Positions 8,656 through 17,561 of a stretch of DNA of 64,000 nucleotides are shown here, piece by piece. The notes below the pieces were generated by a model. It was not told where the DNA came from. It ran no database searches and saw nothing but the letters and a program-made list of their open reading frames with translations. Source of the stretch: Paenibacillus oceani (GTDB lineage: Bacteria; Bacillota; Bacilli; Paenibacillales; NBRC-103111); contig NZ_JACXJA010000029.1 in NCBI RefSeq assembly GCF_014705615.1, forward strand, positions 1 through 64,000. The letters are read 5' to 3'. Numbering within the stretch: position 1 is the stretch's first letter; the number at the start of each line of letters is the position of its first letter. A program made the translations under genes and the position numbers.

Positions 8656-10899
8656 TTAACCGGCAGGCGTTCTCGAATCGCCGATCGCGGACGACGGTCC
8701 GGTCTTCCGGCTGCCGCTCTTGCCTCCGACGAGCGTCAGGATGGAAGGCAGCAAGACGCCGCGCACGAGAAACGTATCGAGCAAGATCCCGATCGCCATC
8801 GTGAATCCGAACAAAAACAGTTCTTGCATCGGCTGCGTCGTCAGCACGGCGAACGTAGCGGCCAGGATGATGCCGGCCGACGAGATGACGCTTCCCGTAA
8901 GCGATACGCCTCTTTGTACCGCAACGTTCCACGGATGTTTGGTCGCTTCTTCGCGAATCCGGGAAATGAGCATAATGTTGTAATCGACGCCCAATGCCAC
9001 CAGGAAAACGAACGTATACACCGGAATCCGGTAACTGATCGCTTCGTAGCCGAGCAGCGTATGGAAGACGAACCAGCCGAGTCCCAGCGTCGCGAGATAC
9101 GAGATCAGAATCGTAGCCATCATGATAACCGGGGCCAGCAGTGAGCGGGTCTGGAACATCAGCATCATCGTGATCAGCACGGCGATCAGCGCAAATGTAA
9201 CGACAGTGTCCCGCCGGTTTATGATACTCACATCCAATTGCTCTGCGGTCTGGCCGGCAAAGTGCAGCTCGTGGCTGGAATCATCCAACCCGCTGCTGCG
9301 CAGCAGGTCGGCCGACGATTGCCGCAAAGCCGATACCGTGTCCAACGCCGCAGGATCGTAAGGATTATCCGCAAGTGTCATTTGCAGCTTGATCGCGTGG
9401 CGATCATCTGCAACAAAGTTTCGTGGCAGCGGGGCATCCCGTGTTCCCATTCCGGGAACAATAGCCGGAGTAACCGAGTCGATGTGCCCGACGTTTTGAA
9501 TCGCGGCTCCGAGCTTTTGGATATGTTGAAGGAACGGCTCATCAACCGCCATCTCCTTCTCCGATGTGAGCAGTACGGTTACGGGAGCGAGCTTGCCTTT
9601 CGGGAAGTTTTGCTCCAGCAGCTCGAAGCCTTGGCGGGAAGACAGCTCCTCCGGGAACGACTTCAATAAATTAAACGAATACTTTACAGTTGTGACATTT
9701 AAGGAGAACACCGTAAGCACGATCAGCAGCGCCGATGCGATAAGCGCCGGACGTTTGACGACCAGCGAACCGGTTTTGGCCCACAATCCGTCCTTGTGCT
9801 TAACGGGCCGCTCCGGCTCGAGCACCGGCACGAACGGCCAAAACGCTTTGCGGCCGACCAAGGCGAATACGGCAGGAATCAGCGTCAAGCCTGCCAACAG
9901 GATAACGACCATGGCGATCGAGAACACCGGGGCGAAGTTGTGATACGGCTTAAAGACTGCGGCAAACAACGTTAACATCGCGATCAATACGGTGCCGCCG
10001 CTGAACAAGATCGGTTCGCCCACCTGCGACATCGTCACCCTCATCGCGTCGTACTGACTGCCGAGCTTGCGCAGTTCTTCGCGATATCGCGAGAAGACGA
10101 ACAGGCAGTAGTCGGTCAAGACGGCGAACAACAGAATCAGCATGATCGAGAGCGCCTGGCTGTCGACGACGAACCAGTCCATCTTGCCGGCGAAACCGAT
10201 CGTCCGGTCTACTACCTGATAGACGAGACCTGCAATAACGAGCGGAATTAGAGCGAGCAGCGGCGAACGGTAAATGACGATCAGCAGAACGAGAATCAGC
10301 CCGATCGTCGCGAACAGCAGCACGAAATCCGCATTTTTGAACAGGGCGAGCGTATCGGAAGCGATGCCGGCCGGACCGGTAATTTCCGCTTGCAGCCCGG
10401 GGGAGCCGTTCGTATCCAGCCATTCCCGGATTTGCACAATCGTCTCGTACGTCCCGGCGGAATCGAGTCCTTTTCGCAGACTGAGGTGATAGAGCAGCGT
10501 CGTCCCATTGTCGGACATCAGACTGTCCTGCACCGGCCGGGGGAGTTCGTGGAACGGCAGGGCCCCTCCCGCATGCTCCGGCTTTTGCGGCGAGGAGAGC
10601 CACTGGCTCATGGCGGAGATGACCGCCCGTTCCGCTTCGCCGATGCCTGCAGGGCGATGGAACACGATAAGCGCCGGCAAGCCGTCGTCGGACGGGAAAT
10701 GCTTGTCCAGCAATTGGGAGGCGATGGCCGACGGCGTATCGCCGCGTATGCTTCCTTCGCCTGCGCTCACGGCTTCTTTTTTGGCGGCGGGCGCGATTCC
10801 GCTTAACAGCACGATGACGATCAGCCAGATGGCCAGGACGATTTTGGCGCCTTTGCGGCTGCCGGCCCAGCTAGTCAGAGATTGGAGTGCATGCAGCAT
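8656..10899 (-). CDS. MMPL family RND-type exporter
   Basis: A 747-residue transporter of the MMPL/YdfJ type, a proton-driven exporter of lipids, peptides or drugs in the cytoplasmic membrane. It has one N-terminal helix (about 19-37), an extracellular domain, a five-helix block (about 190-370), a second extracellular domain, and a second helix block (about 570-725), matching the duplicated family plan. The conserved DYCLFVFSRYREE and DYNIMLISRIREE stretches carry the expected membrane Asp-Tyr pairs of each half. The start at 10899 has AGGAGGTGG upstream. It lies 108 bases after a two-component pair, which probably controls it. Confidence 0.92.
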   Translation of the reverse strand: MLHALQSLTSWAGSRKGAKIVLAIWLIVIVLLSGIAPAAKKEAVSAGEGSIRGDTPSAIASQLLDKHFPSDDGLPALIVFHRPAGIGEAERAVISAMSQWLSSPQKPEHAGGALPFHELPRPVQDSLMSDNGTTLLYHLSLRKGLDSAGTYETIVQIREWLDTNGSPGLQAEITGPAGIASDTLALFKNADFVLLFATIGLILVLLIVIYRSPLLALIPLVIAGLVYQVVDRTIGFAGKMDWFVVDSQALSIMLILLFAVLTDYCLFVFSRYREELRKLGSQYDAMRVTMSQVGEPILFSGGTVLIAMLTLFAAVFKPYHNFAPVFSIAMVVILLAGLTLIPAVFALVGRKAFWPFVPVLEPERPVKHKDGLWAKTGSLVVKRPALIASALLIVLTVFSLNVTTVKYSFNLLKSFPEELSSRQGFELLEQNFPKGKLAPVTVLLTSEKEMAVDEPFLQHIQKLGAAIQNVGHIDSVTPAIVPGMGTRDAPLPRNFVADDRHAIKLQMTLADNPYDPAALDTVSALRQSSADLLRSSGLDDSSHELHFAGQTAEQLDVSIINRRDTVVTFALIAVLITMMLMFQTRSLLAPVIMMATILISYLATLGLGWFVFHTLLGYEAISYRIPVYTFVFLVALGVDYNIMLISRIREEATKHPWNVAVQRGVSLTGSVISSAGIILAATFAVLTTQPMQELFLFGFTMAIGILLDTFLVRGVLLPSILTLVGGKSGSRKTGPSSAIGDSRTPAG

Positions 10900-11007
10900 C
10901 GTGAAGAATCCACCTCCTGGTCGTATTTGTTCTCACAACCGAAATTGTAAAGACCGAATATGAACAGGAGATGAATGGAGCATTACAAATGGGGAAATGG
11001 TAGAAGA

Positions 11008-12369
11008 TTATAGATGAGGCAGCCGGACGACGAAGGTGGCGCCTTCGCCCGGCCGGCTACGCGCTTCGATCGCGCCGCCGTGAAGCTGCACGATTTTCAA
11101 GGCTATGGACAACCCGAGCCCGCTGCCGGAGCGGGTCCGGTTCCGCGCTTTGTCGGCTTTGTAGAACCGTTCGAAGATGTGACCCAGCTCCGCTGCCGGG
11201 ATGCCGATGCCCTGGTCGCTGACCGTAACGGCAATCTCCGTGCCCACGGTTACCTTGATCCGGATCGTCTGGCCGGGATCGGAAAATTTGATGCCGTTCG
11301 TAAGCAGATTAAGCCAAACCTGATTGAGCAGCTGCCGGTCAGCCGTAATCATCATTTCGGGAGCGTCCAGCTCGACGAGTACTTCTTTCTCGTGACGCTG
11401 CCATTCCGTCTGCAGGACGACTTGCCGGAGCTGCTCGTCGAGCCGGTAGGCCGATTTTTTGATGATATCCGCTTCCTTGTCGAGCGAAGCGAGCGTGAGC
11501 AGCTGTTTGCCAAGCGATGACAGCCGCCTGCTTTCCTCCTCGATAATTTCCAGGTAACGGTCGCGCTCCTCGGAGGTGAGAGGTTCGGTGCGCACCGCTT
11601 GAGCGAAACCTTGAATCGAGGTGAGCGGCGACTGGATCTCGTGCGAGACGCTGGATACGAACTCCTGCCGCATGTCGTCCAGCTTTTGCAACGTTTTGGC
11701 CATGCTGGAGAAGTGGCGGGCGAGATTGCCGATCTCGTCCCGTCTCAACACGTCGAGCTCCATATCGTACTGGCCTTGTACAATAGCGGTCGTAGCTTCG
11801 GTCAGTTTCTCGACCGGTTTGACGATATACCGGGTAAAGACGAAGATGAATAGCAGGCTCAGCAGAAAAGTGCCGGCCAGCAACAGCCCGGCGAGCGTCC
11901 GGACCTCTCCGAATTGCAGCTCCATATTGGGGCGCACGAATAAAGCATACGTTCGACCATACGCCTGAAACGGGATTCCTACGCTGTGCCGGATCGTATT
12001 CTCGAACAAACCTGTTACGAACTTGCTCGTCGGGATATACGTTTCCCCGGACTGAACGCGGCGGACGACGGAAGGATCGATATCGCTGTGCTTGAAGGGA
12101 GCGCCGTAAAACGTCCCCTTCATCCCCTCGTCTACGGCGTACAGCTGGAACCCCATGCTGGCGATCCCGGAGAAATAAGCGTGCAGGTCGATCGGGCCGA
12201 ACTGGCCGTACAGCGAACGGATCTCTTTGGCGATGTTGGCGATTTTTTGCTCGTTATACGCCTTCAAGCTTTGTTGATAATACAGATTGACGCCGAACAA
12301 CGCCACGACACCGCTGAACAGAGCGATCAGGACGAAGGTGACTACAATTCGCGAGTATAACGATTTCAT
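11008..12369 (-). CDS. Sensor histidine kinase
   Basis: A 453-residue membrane kinase. Helix 1 (about 8-30) and helix 2 (about 161-179) bracket an extracellular sensor of about 130 residues, followed by a HAMP linker (about 180-232), a HisKA dimerisation domain with the phospho-acceptor in SSVSHEIQSPLTS, and a HATPase domain with N, G1 and G2 boxes (NLLTNGIKF, DQGIGIP, GSGLGLSIA). The HEIQSPLTS variant resembles that of HssS-type kinases, but that alone does not prove heme sensing. Its ATG overlaps the response-regulator stop by four bases. The MMPL exporter downstream is the likely target. Confidence 0.92.
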   Translation of the reverse strand: MKSLYSRIVVTFVLIALFSGVVALFGVNLYYQQSLKAYNEQKIANIAKEIRSLYGQFGPIDLHAYFSGIASMGFQLYAVDEGMKGTFYGAPFKHSDIDPSVVRRVQSGETYIPTSKFVTGLFENTIRHSVGIPFQAYGRTYALFVRPNMELQFGEVRTLAGLLLAGTFLLSLLFIFVFTRYIVKPVEKLTEATTAIVQGQYDMELDVLRRDEIGNLARHFSSMAKTLQKLDDMRQEFVSSVSHEIQSPLTSIQGFAQAVRTEPLTSEERDRYLEIIEEESRRLSSLGKQLLTLASLDKEADIIKKSAYRLDEQLRQVVLQTEWQRHEKEVLVELDAPEMMITADRQLLNQVWLNLLTNGIKFSDPGQTIRIKVTVGTEIAVTVSDQGIGIPAAELGHIFERFYKADKARNRTRSGSGLGLSIALKIVQLHGGAIEARSRPGEGATFVVRLPHL

Positions 12370-13046
12370 TCGTCCTGTACCTCGAGTTTATAACCGAGCC
12401 CGCGCACCGTCGTAATCGTAAAATCGTCCGTCCGGCCGTGAAACCGCTCCCTCAGCCGCTTGATATGAACGTCGATCGTCCGGCTGTCCCCGTCGAAATC
12501 CGCCCCCCAGATCGCATCCAGCAGTTGCTCGCGGGTGAAGGTCATATTCGGAAAGGCGGCGAGCTGGGCGAGCAGTTCGAACTCCTTGAGAGGCAAAGCG
12601 ACGGCTTCCCCTCCGACACGCACCTCGTAGCTGGTCCGGTCGATCACCGTATCGCGCATGCGAATCCGCTTCGAAGATACGGTCTGGTAACGCCTCAGCA
12701 GCGCTTTTATGCGAAACAACAGCTCTTTCGGCTCGAAAGGTTTGACGAGATAGTCGTCGGTTCCGGCCCGAAAAGCAATTTCCTTGTCGTTAATTTCCCC
12801 TTTGGCCGTCAGCATGATGATCGGAATGTTGGCGTATTCGCGGATATGGCGGCACAGCTCCCAGCCGTCCATCACCGGCATCATCACGTCGACGACAGCC
12901 AGCTGAACGTGCTCGGATTCCAGAATGCGAAGCGCTTCGGCGCCGTCCGCCGCCTCCAATACCGCATAAAGCTCCTTGCGTAAATAAAAACGCAGCAGCT
13001 CGCGAATGTGCGGATCGTCGTCCGCGATTAAGATCGTCGTCTTCAC
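12366..13046 (-). CDS. OmpR family response regulator
   Basis: A 226-residue two-domain regulator. The receiver domain (about 1-118) has the acidic pair in IADDDPH, the phosphorylated Asp53 in VVDVMMP, Thr/Lys of the active site (MLTAKGE, LVKPFEPKE) and is complete. The C-terminal winged helix (about 128-222) has the typical LPLKEFELL and RTIDVHIKRLR segments. It is the first gene of the unit and is followed by its kinase with ATGA overlap. A TATAAT-like box on the minus strand at 13085-13090 may be its -10 element. Confidence 0.95.
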   Translation of the reverse strand: MKTTILIADDDPHIRELLRFYLRKELYAVLEAADGAEALRILESEHVQLAVVDVMMPVMDGWELCRHIREYANIPIIMLTAKGEINDKEIAFRAGTDDYLVKPFEPKELLFRIKALLRRYQTVSSKRIRMRDTVIDRTSYEVRVGGEAVALPLKEFELLAQLAAFPNMTFTREQLLDAIWGADFDGDSRTIDVHIKRLRERFHGRTDDFTITTVRGLGYKLEVQDE

Positions 13047-13161
13047 TAGAAGTCCATTCCTTCCGGTTATTTTACGCTACCCCCATTATAACCCCAACCC
13101 GGAAGCTGCCGCAAAAATCGCGGGCTCCCAAGTCCTTACATTCAGTAGTAGGGACATGCTG

Positions 13162-13170
13162 TGTTATAAT
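13162..13170 (+). promoter_or_regulatory. Extended -10 promoter of the AraC sensor-regulator gene
   Basis: TGTTATAAT, an extended -10 element with a perfect TATAAT at 13165-13170. The -35 region is weak. The GTG start lies 33 bases downstream. Confidence 0.5.
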
Positions 13171-13202
13171 GTAACCGCAATCATTCACAAGGGGGGCTTC
13201 CG

Positions 13203-15527
13203 GTGAAACGGTCCGTCTACATTCGTTTACTGCTGCACTTAACGGTTGCGGTCGTTCTGATCACCTGTCTGATCGGGGCGCTCGTCTACCGGTATACGAC
13301 GGCCATGCTGAAGGAGGAAATTATCGGAGCCAACGGCGAACTGCTGCTGCAAACGAGTAAAATCGTCGACCAGTCGCTTAGCGAGGTACAGCAGATCGCC
13401 ACATCGCTGGCGCTTAATCCGGACGTCGTGAAATCGGTCTGGCTGCCGTGGAACCTGGAGGAAGAGTACCGGTTTCTGAAAAGCGCCAGCGACTTGTTTG
13501 CAACCCGGATCAACTCATCCAACTATATGCATTCGATTTATTTATACAGCTCGGTTAACGGGAAGCTGATCTCCAGCTCGGGGATTACCGACAGGGTCGA
13601 TTTCTCCTACCGACCGGTTCTGGAAAGGTTTATCGACCGGCCGGGCACTTGGGCGTGGGAAGCGGCCAGCGTAACCGGAGCTTCGGGAGAGCACGAGAAC
13701 GTGATCAGCTTCCTGCTCAGCGTGCCGCTGAATCAATCGGAGAAAAAAGGCGTGCTGCTCATCAACCTGAAGGAGGATGTGCTGTACAACGCGGTCGTGA
13801 ATACGAATAACCGCAAGCTCGGCAACGTGGCGATTCTGAATGAGGAAGGAAAGGTGCTGTCGTACAAAGACAAAAGCATGATTCTCGAGCCGTTCGGCCA
13901 GGCGGACCTCGATCAGATCCGTGATGCGAAAGAAGGATATTTCATCGAACAGATCGGCGGGGAGAAGATGTTCGTCTCGTTTATGCGAAATCCTTCGAAC
14001 GGCTGGATCTATATCACGCTTAACCCGTACGGCGAGTTGTTCAAGCGCTCCCACGAAGTCATTCGCATCGCGCTGCTGATCAGTCTGATCGGACTGGCCG
14101 CCGGCGTTTTGCTGATGGTGTACGTGTCGAGACGCCATTACAAACCGGTGCGCAACATGGTGCAGTCGCTGCTTGCTTATATGGAGAAGCCGCTTCCGAA
14201 AGCGAAATACGGCGACGAATTCGGATTTATCCGCGACTCGATCAACCGGCTGCAGCACGAGAACGATGAATTTAAGACGAAATTTCGCGGACAGGAGCTT
14301 GTGGTGCGCGATCATCTGCTGCTTAATCTGCTGTCGGGCAACGTAACGGACAGCGACGGGATGAACGGGCAGATGGATTATTACCGTCTCGATCTGGAGC
14401 CTAACGGATTTATTGTGATGGTGATGCGGGTTCATATGCCCGATCCGATATTGACCGCTTCCGACGAGCAGGTGCGCAACATGATCCATTTCCATATCCG
14501 CGCCGTATGCGAGGAAGCGCTCGGCCATTACGGCAAAGGCGCTTATGTCAGCCGGTTTCACAAACGCGACGTGTTGATTCTGAACACGTCCGGCACGGAT
14601 TCGCAGGAGACGGCGATCGAGAACGTGAAAGAGCTCGCGCTCCGGATCAAAAACGAAGTCGCGGAACAGCTCGAAGGCATATCCGTTACGTTCGGGATCG
14701 GAGGCCGGTACGAGCAACTCTCGGAAATCGCTCTCTCTTATAACGAGGCGAACGAAGCGCTCCTGCAGGAGAGAATCGCGGGGATCGGGAGCATCTTGTC
14801 GATTCACGATATGCAGGTGAACCGGGCGAGCCGGAACCGGTTTATCGCCTACCGGCAGACGGTGGACAAGCTGATCGGCGATCTCAAGTCTGGCCGGACC
14901 GATCAGGCGGCCGAAGCGAAGGACGAGATGATCCGCCAGTTGGAGCAGGACGGCCAGTCCGGCTTCTCCTCCAAAAGCATGATCCTGTCCTATCTCGTCA
15001 ACGCTCTGGTCGCCGTCCGCATAGAGCTGGCGGGAAGCGAGGAGCCGTTCGAGCAGGAGGACCGGTGGCACCGGGAATTCGCCAAGCTGCAGACGCTGGA
15101 GCAGATCCGGCTCTGGCTCGACGGCGTCCTGGATGCGATCGACGGCGAGCTGGAGCATAAGCGCGGCAACAAAAACGCGGAAGTGATCAACAAGCTGGCC
15201 GCTTATATCCAGGAGCATTACCGGGAGCCGCTGGGACTGCAGATGCTGGCCGATATGGTGTATATGAACAGCCAATATTTATCGAAGCTGTTCAAGGAAG
15301 TGACCGGCTCGACGTTTATCGATTATTTGGCGGAGATCCGCTACCGCGAAGCTTGCCGCATGCTCAAGGAATCGAACCGGAACATTATCGAGATCGCCGA
15401 AGCGACCGGTTTCGGGCAAAAGCAAAATCTCATCCGCGCGTTTAAGAAGTGGAGCGGCTTAACCCCTACGGAATACCGGAATCGCGAGGTTTTAGGCCGT
15501 TTGGACAGCCCCGGACACACCGATTGA
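13203..15527 (+). CDS. Membrane-anchored AraC regulator, YtdP-like
   Basis: A 774-residue one-component transmembrane regulator. Helix 1 (about 8-28) and helix 2 (about 283-304) frame an extracellular Cache-like sensor of about 250 residues. The middle region resembles the degenerate cyclase-like segment of YesN/YtdP proteins. Residues about 670-765 are the AraC double helix-turn-helix (GLQMLADMVYMNSQYLSKLF and IIEIAEATGFGQKQNLI). Proteins of this type sense oligosaccharides outside the cell and switch on the neighbouring importer. GTG start at 13203 after AAGGGGGG. The permease genes follow in the same direction, separated by a region with a promoter and cre site. Confidence 0.92.
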   Translation: MKRSVYIRLLLHLTVAVVLITCLIGALVYRYTTAMLKEEIIGANGELLLQTSKIVDQSLSEVQQIATSLALNPDVVKSVWLPWNLEEEYRFLKSASDLFATRINSSNYMHSIYLYSSVNGKLISSSGITDRVDFSYRPVLERFIDRPGTWAWEAASVTGASGEHENVISFLLSVPLNQSEKKGVLLINLKEDVLYNAVVNTNNRKLGNVAILNEEGKVLSYKDKSMILEPFGQADLDQIRDAKEGYFIEQIGGEKMFVSFMRNPSNGWIYITLNPYGELFKRSHEVIRIALLISLIGLAAGVLLMVYVSRRHYKPVRNMVQSLLAYMEKPLPKAKYGDEFGFIRDSINRLQHENDEFKTKFRGQELVVRDHLLLNLLSGNVTDSDGMNGQMDYYRLDLEPNGFIVMVMRVHMPDPILTASDEQVRNMIHFHIRAVCEEALGHYGKGAYVSRFHKRDVLILNTSGTDSQETAIENVKELALRIKNEVAEQLEGISVTFGIGGRYEQLSEIALSYNEANEALLQERIAGIGSILSIHDMQVNRASRNRFIAYRQTVDKLIGDLKSGRTDQAAEAKDEMIRQLEQDGQSGFSSKSMILSYLVNALVAVRIELAGSEEPFEQEDRWHREFAKLQTLEQIRLWLDGVLDAIDGELEHKRGNKNAEVINKLAAYIQEHYREPLGLQMLADMVYMNSQYLSKLFKEVTGSTFIDYLAEIRYREACRMLKESNRNIIEIAEATGFGQKQNLIRAFKKWSGLTPTEYRNREVLGRLDSPGHTD

Positions 15528-15603
15528 TACCAATCCGAAAAAAAGATACCTGCCCCAAAAAGCCGGATTCCGACCGGATGTAACCGTTCACAACAATTGA
15601 ATC

Positions 15604-15646
15604 TTGAGCGCGTTTCCCCCGCTCCCTTATGCTGAAAGTGCTTACA
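15604..15646 (+). promoter_or_regulatory. Transporter operon promoter with cre site
   Basis: TTGAGC (15604-15609), an 18-bp spacer and TATGCT (15628-15633) form a weak promoter. TGAAAGTGCTTACA (15633-15646) matches the CcpA cre consensus TGWAARCGYTWNCW at 13 of 14 positions and overlaps the start region, as expected for catabolite repression. Confidence 0.6.
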
Positions 15647-15689
15647 CGAACTACACCAACCAAGCAAAAGGAAAGGGGGATTTTTGTTT

Positions 15690-16643
15690 ATGGCGTATGT
15701 TCCGGCAACTACAAACGGGACGAAGCGACAGATCGGAAGCCGGGCGCTGTGGAAGCGAATCGTATCCAACCGTTATATGTACCTGATGCTTTTGCCCGCG
15801 GTTGTGTATTACGGAATCTTTCATTATTACCCGATGTACGGAGCGCTGATAGCGTTTAAGCAATTCAGCATTACGAAAGGAATACTCGGAAGCCCTTGGG
15901 TAGGCTTTCAGCATTTCGAGGCGTTGTTCGCGCTGGACAAGTTTTGGCAGGTATTTTGGAATACGATCGTTATCAGCTTGTACCGGCTTACGTTTGGATT
16001 CCCGCTGCCGCTGTTCGTTGCCGTCTTGATGAATGAAGTGAGAAAAATAGCGTTCAAGCGGACGGTACAGACGGTTATTTATTTGCCTCACTTCATTTCG
16101 TGGGTCATTCTCGGCGGACTGATGATTAATCTGCTGTCCGTTGACTCGGGCGTCGTTAACAATGCGATCCGCTCGTTCGGGGGAGAACCGGTCGGGTTTC
16201 TGACCGACGATACCTACTTCCGGAGCACGCTCGTCTGGTCGATGATCTGGAAAGAATTCGGATGGAACACGATCATTTATATGGCAGCGCTTGCAGGAGT
16301 CAATCCGCAACTGTACGAAGCCGCTCTGATGGACGGAGCGAACCGGTGGCAGCGCATCTGGCACATTACCTTGCCTTGCATCCGCAGCACGATCGTCATC
16401 CTGCTTATTTTGCGGATCGGACATTTAATGGAAGCCGGCTTCGAGCAGATTTTCGTCCTGTATCACCCCGGGGTATATCAATCTTCGGATATTATCGACA
16501 CGTACGTATACCGGATTGGTTTAACGGAAGGACGATTCAGTCTGGCGGCCGCAGTCGGCCTATTCAAGTCGGCGATCAACTTTGTATTGCTAGTGGTAGC
16601 GAACCGGCTGGCCCGGATGATGGGCGAACAGGGGATATACTAA
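15690..16643 (+). CDS. ABC sugar permease, LplB type
   Basis: A 317-residue inner-membrane permease with six predicted helices. The cytoplasmic EAA loop, which docks with the ATPase, is visible as EAALMDGANRWQRIWHITLP. It belongs to the LplB/YteP branch that imports complex or uronate-containing oligosaccharides. The ATG at 15690 has a GAAAGGGGGA site at 15671-15680; a TTG two codons earlier is a less likely start. It is the first gene of the import operon, and its partner permease begins 21 bases after the stop. No ATPase gene is present, so a shared MsmX-type ATPase is inferred. Confidence 0.93.
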   Translation: MAYVPATTNGTKRQIGSRALWKRIVSNRYMYLMLLPAVVYYGIFHYYPMYGALIAFKQFSITKGILGSPWVGFQHFEALFALDKFWQVFWNTIVISLYRLTFGFPLPLFVAVLMNEVRKIAFKRTVQTVIYLPHFISWVILGGLMINLLSVDSGVVNNAIRSFGGEPVGFLTDDTYFRSTLVWSMIWKEFGWNTIIYMAALAGVNPQLYEAALMDGANRWQRIWHITLPCIRSTIVILLILRIGHLMEAGFEQIFVLYHPGVYQSSDIIDTYVYRIGLTEGRFSLAAAVGLFKSAINFVLLVVANRLARMMGEQGIY

Positions 16644-16664
16644 CGGAGGGAGGAGGAATGGAAC

Positions 16665-17531
16665 ATGGTTCGCGGCAATTTGGGCAGCAAACTATTCGAT
16701 GCGGCCAACACGATCTTTTTGACTCTGTTAGCGCTGATCACGTTATACCCGTTCTGGGATTCGTTGATCGTCTCGATTACGCCGATTCAGGAAAGCTTGT
16801 CGTCCAGCCTGCATTTGTACCCGAAATCCGTTACGTTCGAGTCGTATACGTATTTGCTCGGGCTGAAGCAGCTGTGGCTGTCTTATCGGGTAAGCATCAT
16901 CATCACGGTAGCCGGAACGGCGATCAGCATGGCGGCTACCACGCTCGCGGCTTATGCGCTTTCGAAGAAGTCGCTGCCGGGGGGCAGGTACATTATGTTC
17001 GCCATCGTTTTTACGATGATGTTCAGCGGCGGAATTATCCCGACCTATCTGGCGGTGAAGCAGGTAGGCATGCTGAATTCGATGTGGGCGATGATGATTC
17101 CGGTCGCCATCCAGACTTATAATCTCATTATTATGCGCAGTTTCTTCGCATCCGTTCCGGAAAGCCTGGAGGAGTCCGCGAGAATCGACGGCTGCAGCGA
17201 CTTCGGGATTTTGCTGCGAATCGTTATCCCGCTGTCGATGCCGGCCATCGCGACGGTGTCGCTATTTTACGCCGTATCGAAATGGAACGAGTTTTTTACG
17301 GCGATTATGTACGTCACGGACAAAGATATTTGGCCCTTGCAGCTGTTCCTGCGGTCGATGCTGATCGACAACGAAGCGTCCTTCCAGTCCGGAGGGGACA
17401 GCCCGTTTCTGCTCGGCCCGTCGATCAAGATGGCGACCATCATGATCTCGGCCATTCCGGTCATGCTGATTTATCCATTTTTCCAGCGTTATTTCGTGCA
17501 GGGCGTTACGTTAGGTGCAGTCAAGGAATAA
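16665..17531 (+). CDS. ABC sugar permease, LplC/YtcP type
   Basis: A 288-residue partner permease of the MalG/LplC type. It has six helices and the EAA loop EESARIDGCSDFGILLRIVI. The C-terminal segment ending FFQRYFVQGVTLGAVKE is characteristic of this branch. ATG at 16665 follows GGAGGAGGA. The stop is immediately followed by the binding-protein leader, so all three components are cotranscribed. Confidence 0.94.
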   Translation: MVRGNLGSKLFDAANTIFLTLLALITLYPFWDSLIVSITPIQESLSSSLHLYPKSVTFESYTYLLGLKQLWLSYRVSIIITVAGTAISMAATTLAAYALSKKSLPGGRYIMFAIVFTMMFSGGIIPTYLAVKQVGMLNSMWAMMIPVAIQTYNLIIMRSFFASVPESLEESARIDGCSDFGILLRIVIPLSMPAIATVSLFYAVSKWNEFFTAIMYVTDKDIWPLQLFLRSMLIDNEASFQSGGDSPFLLGPSIKMATIMISAIPVMLIYPFFQRYFVQGVTLGAVKE

Positions 17532-17561
17532 ATGGACAATTCAAACAAGGGGGATTATTCT

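Noticed and set aside
13542-15275. A 577-codon open frame on the minus strand inside the AraC sensor-regulator gene
   Set aside because: It lies fully antisense to a clear gene, is rich in His/Arg/Val without domain features, and arises from the GC bias of codon positions.
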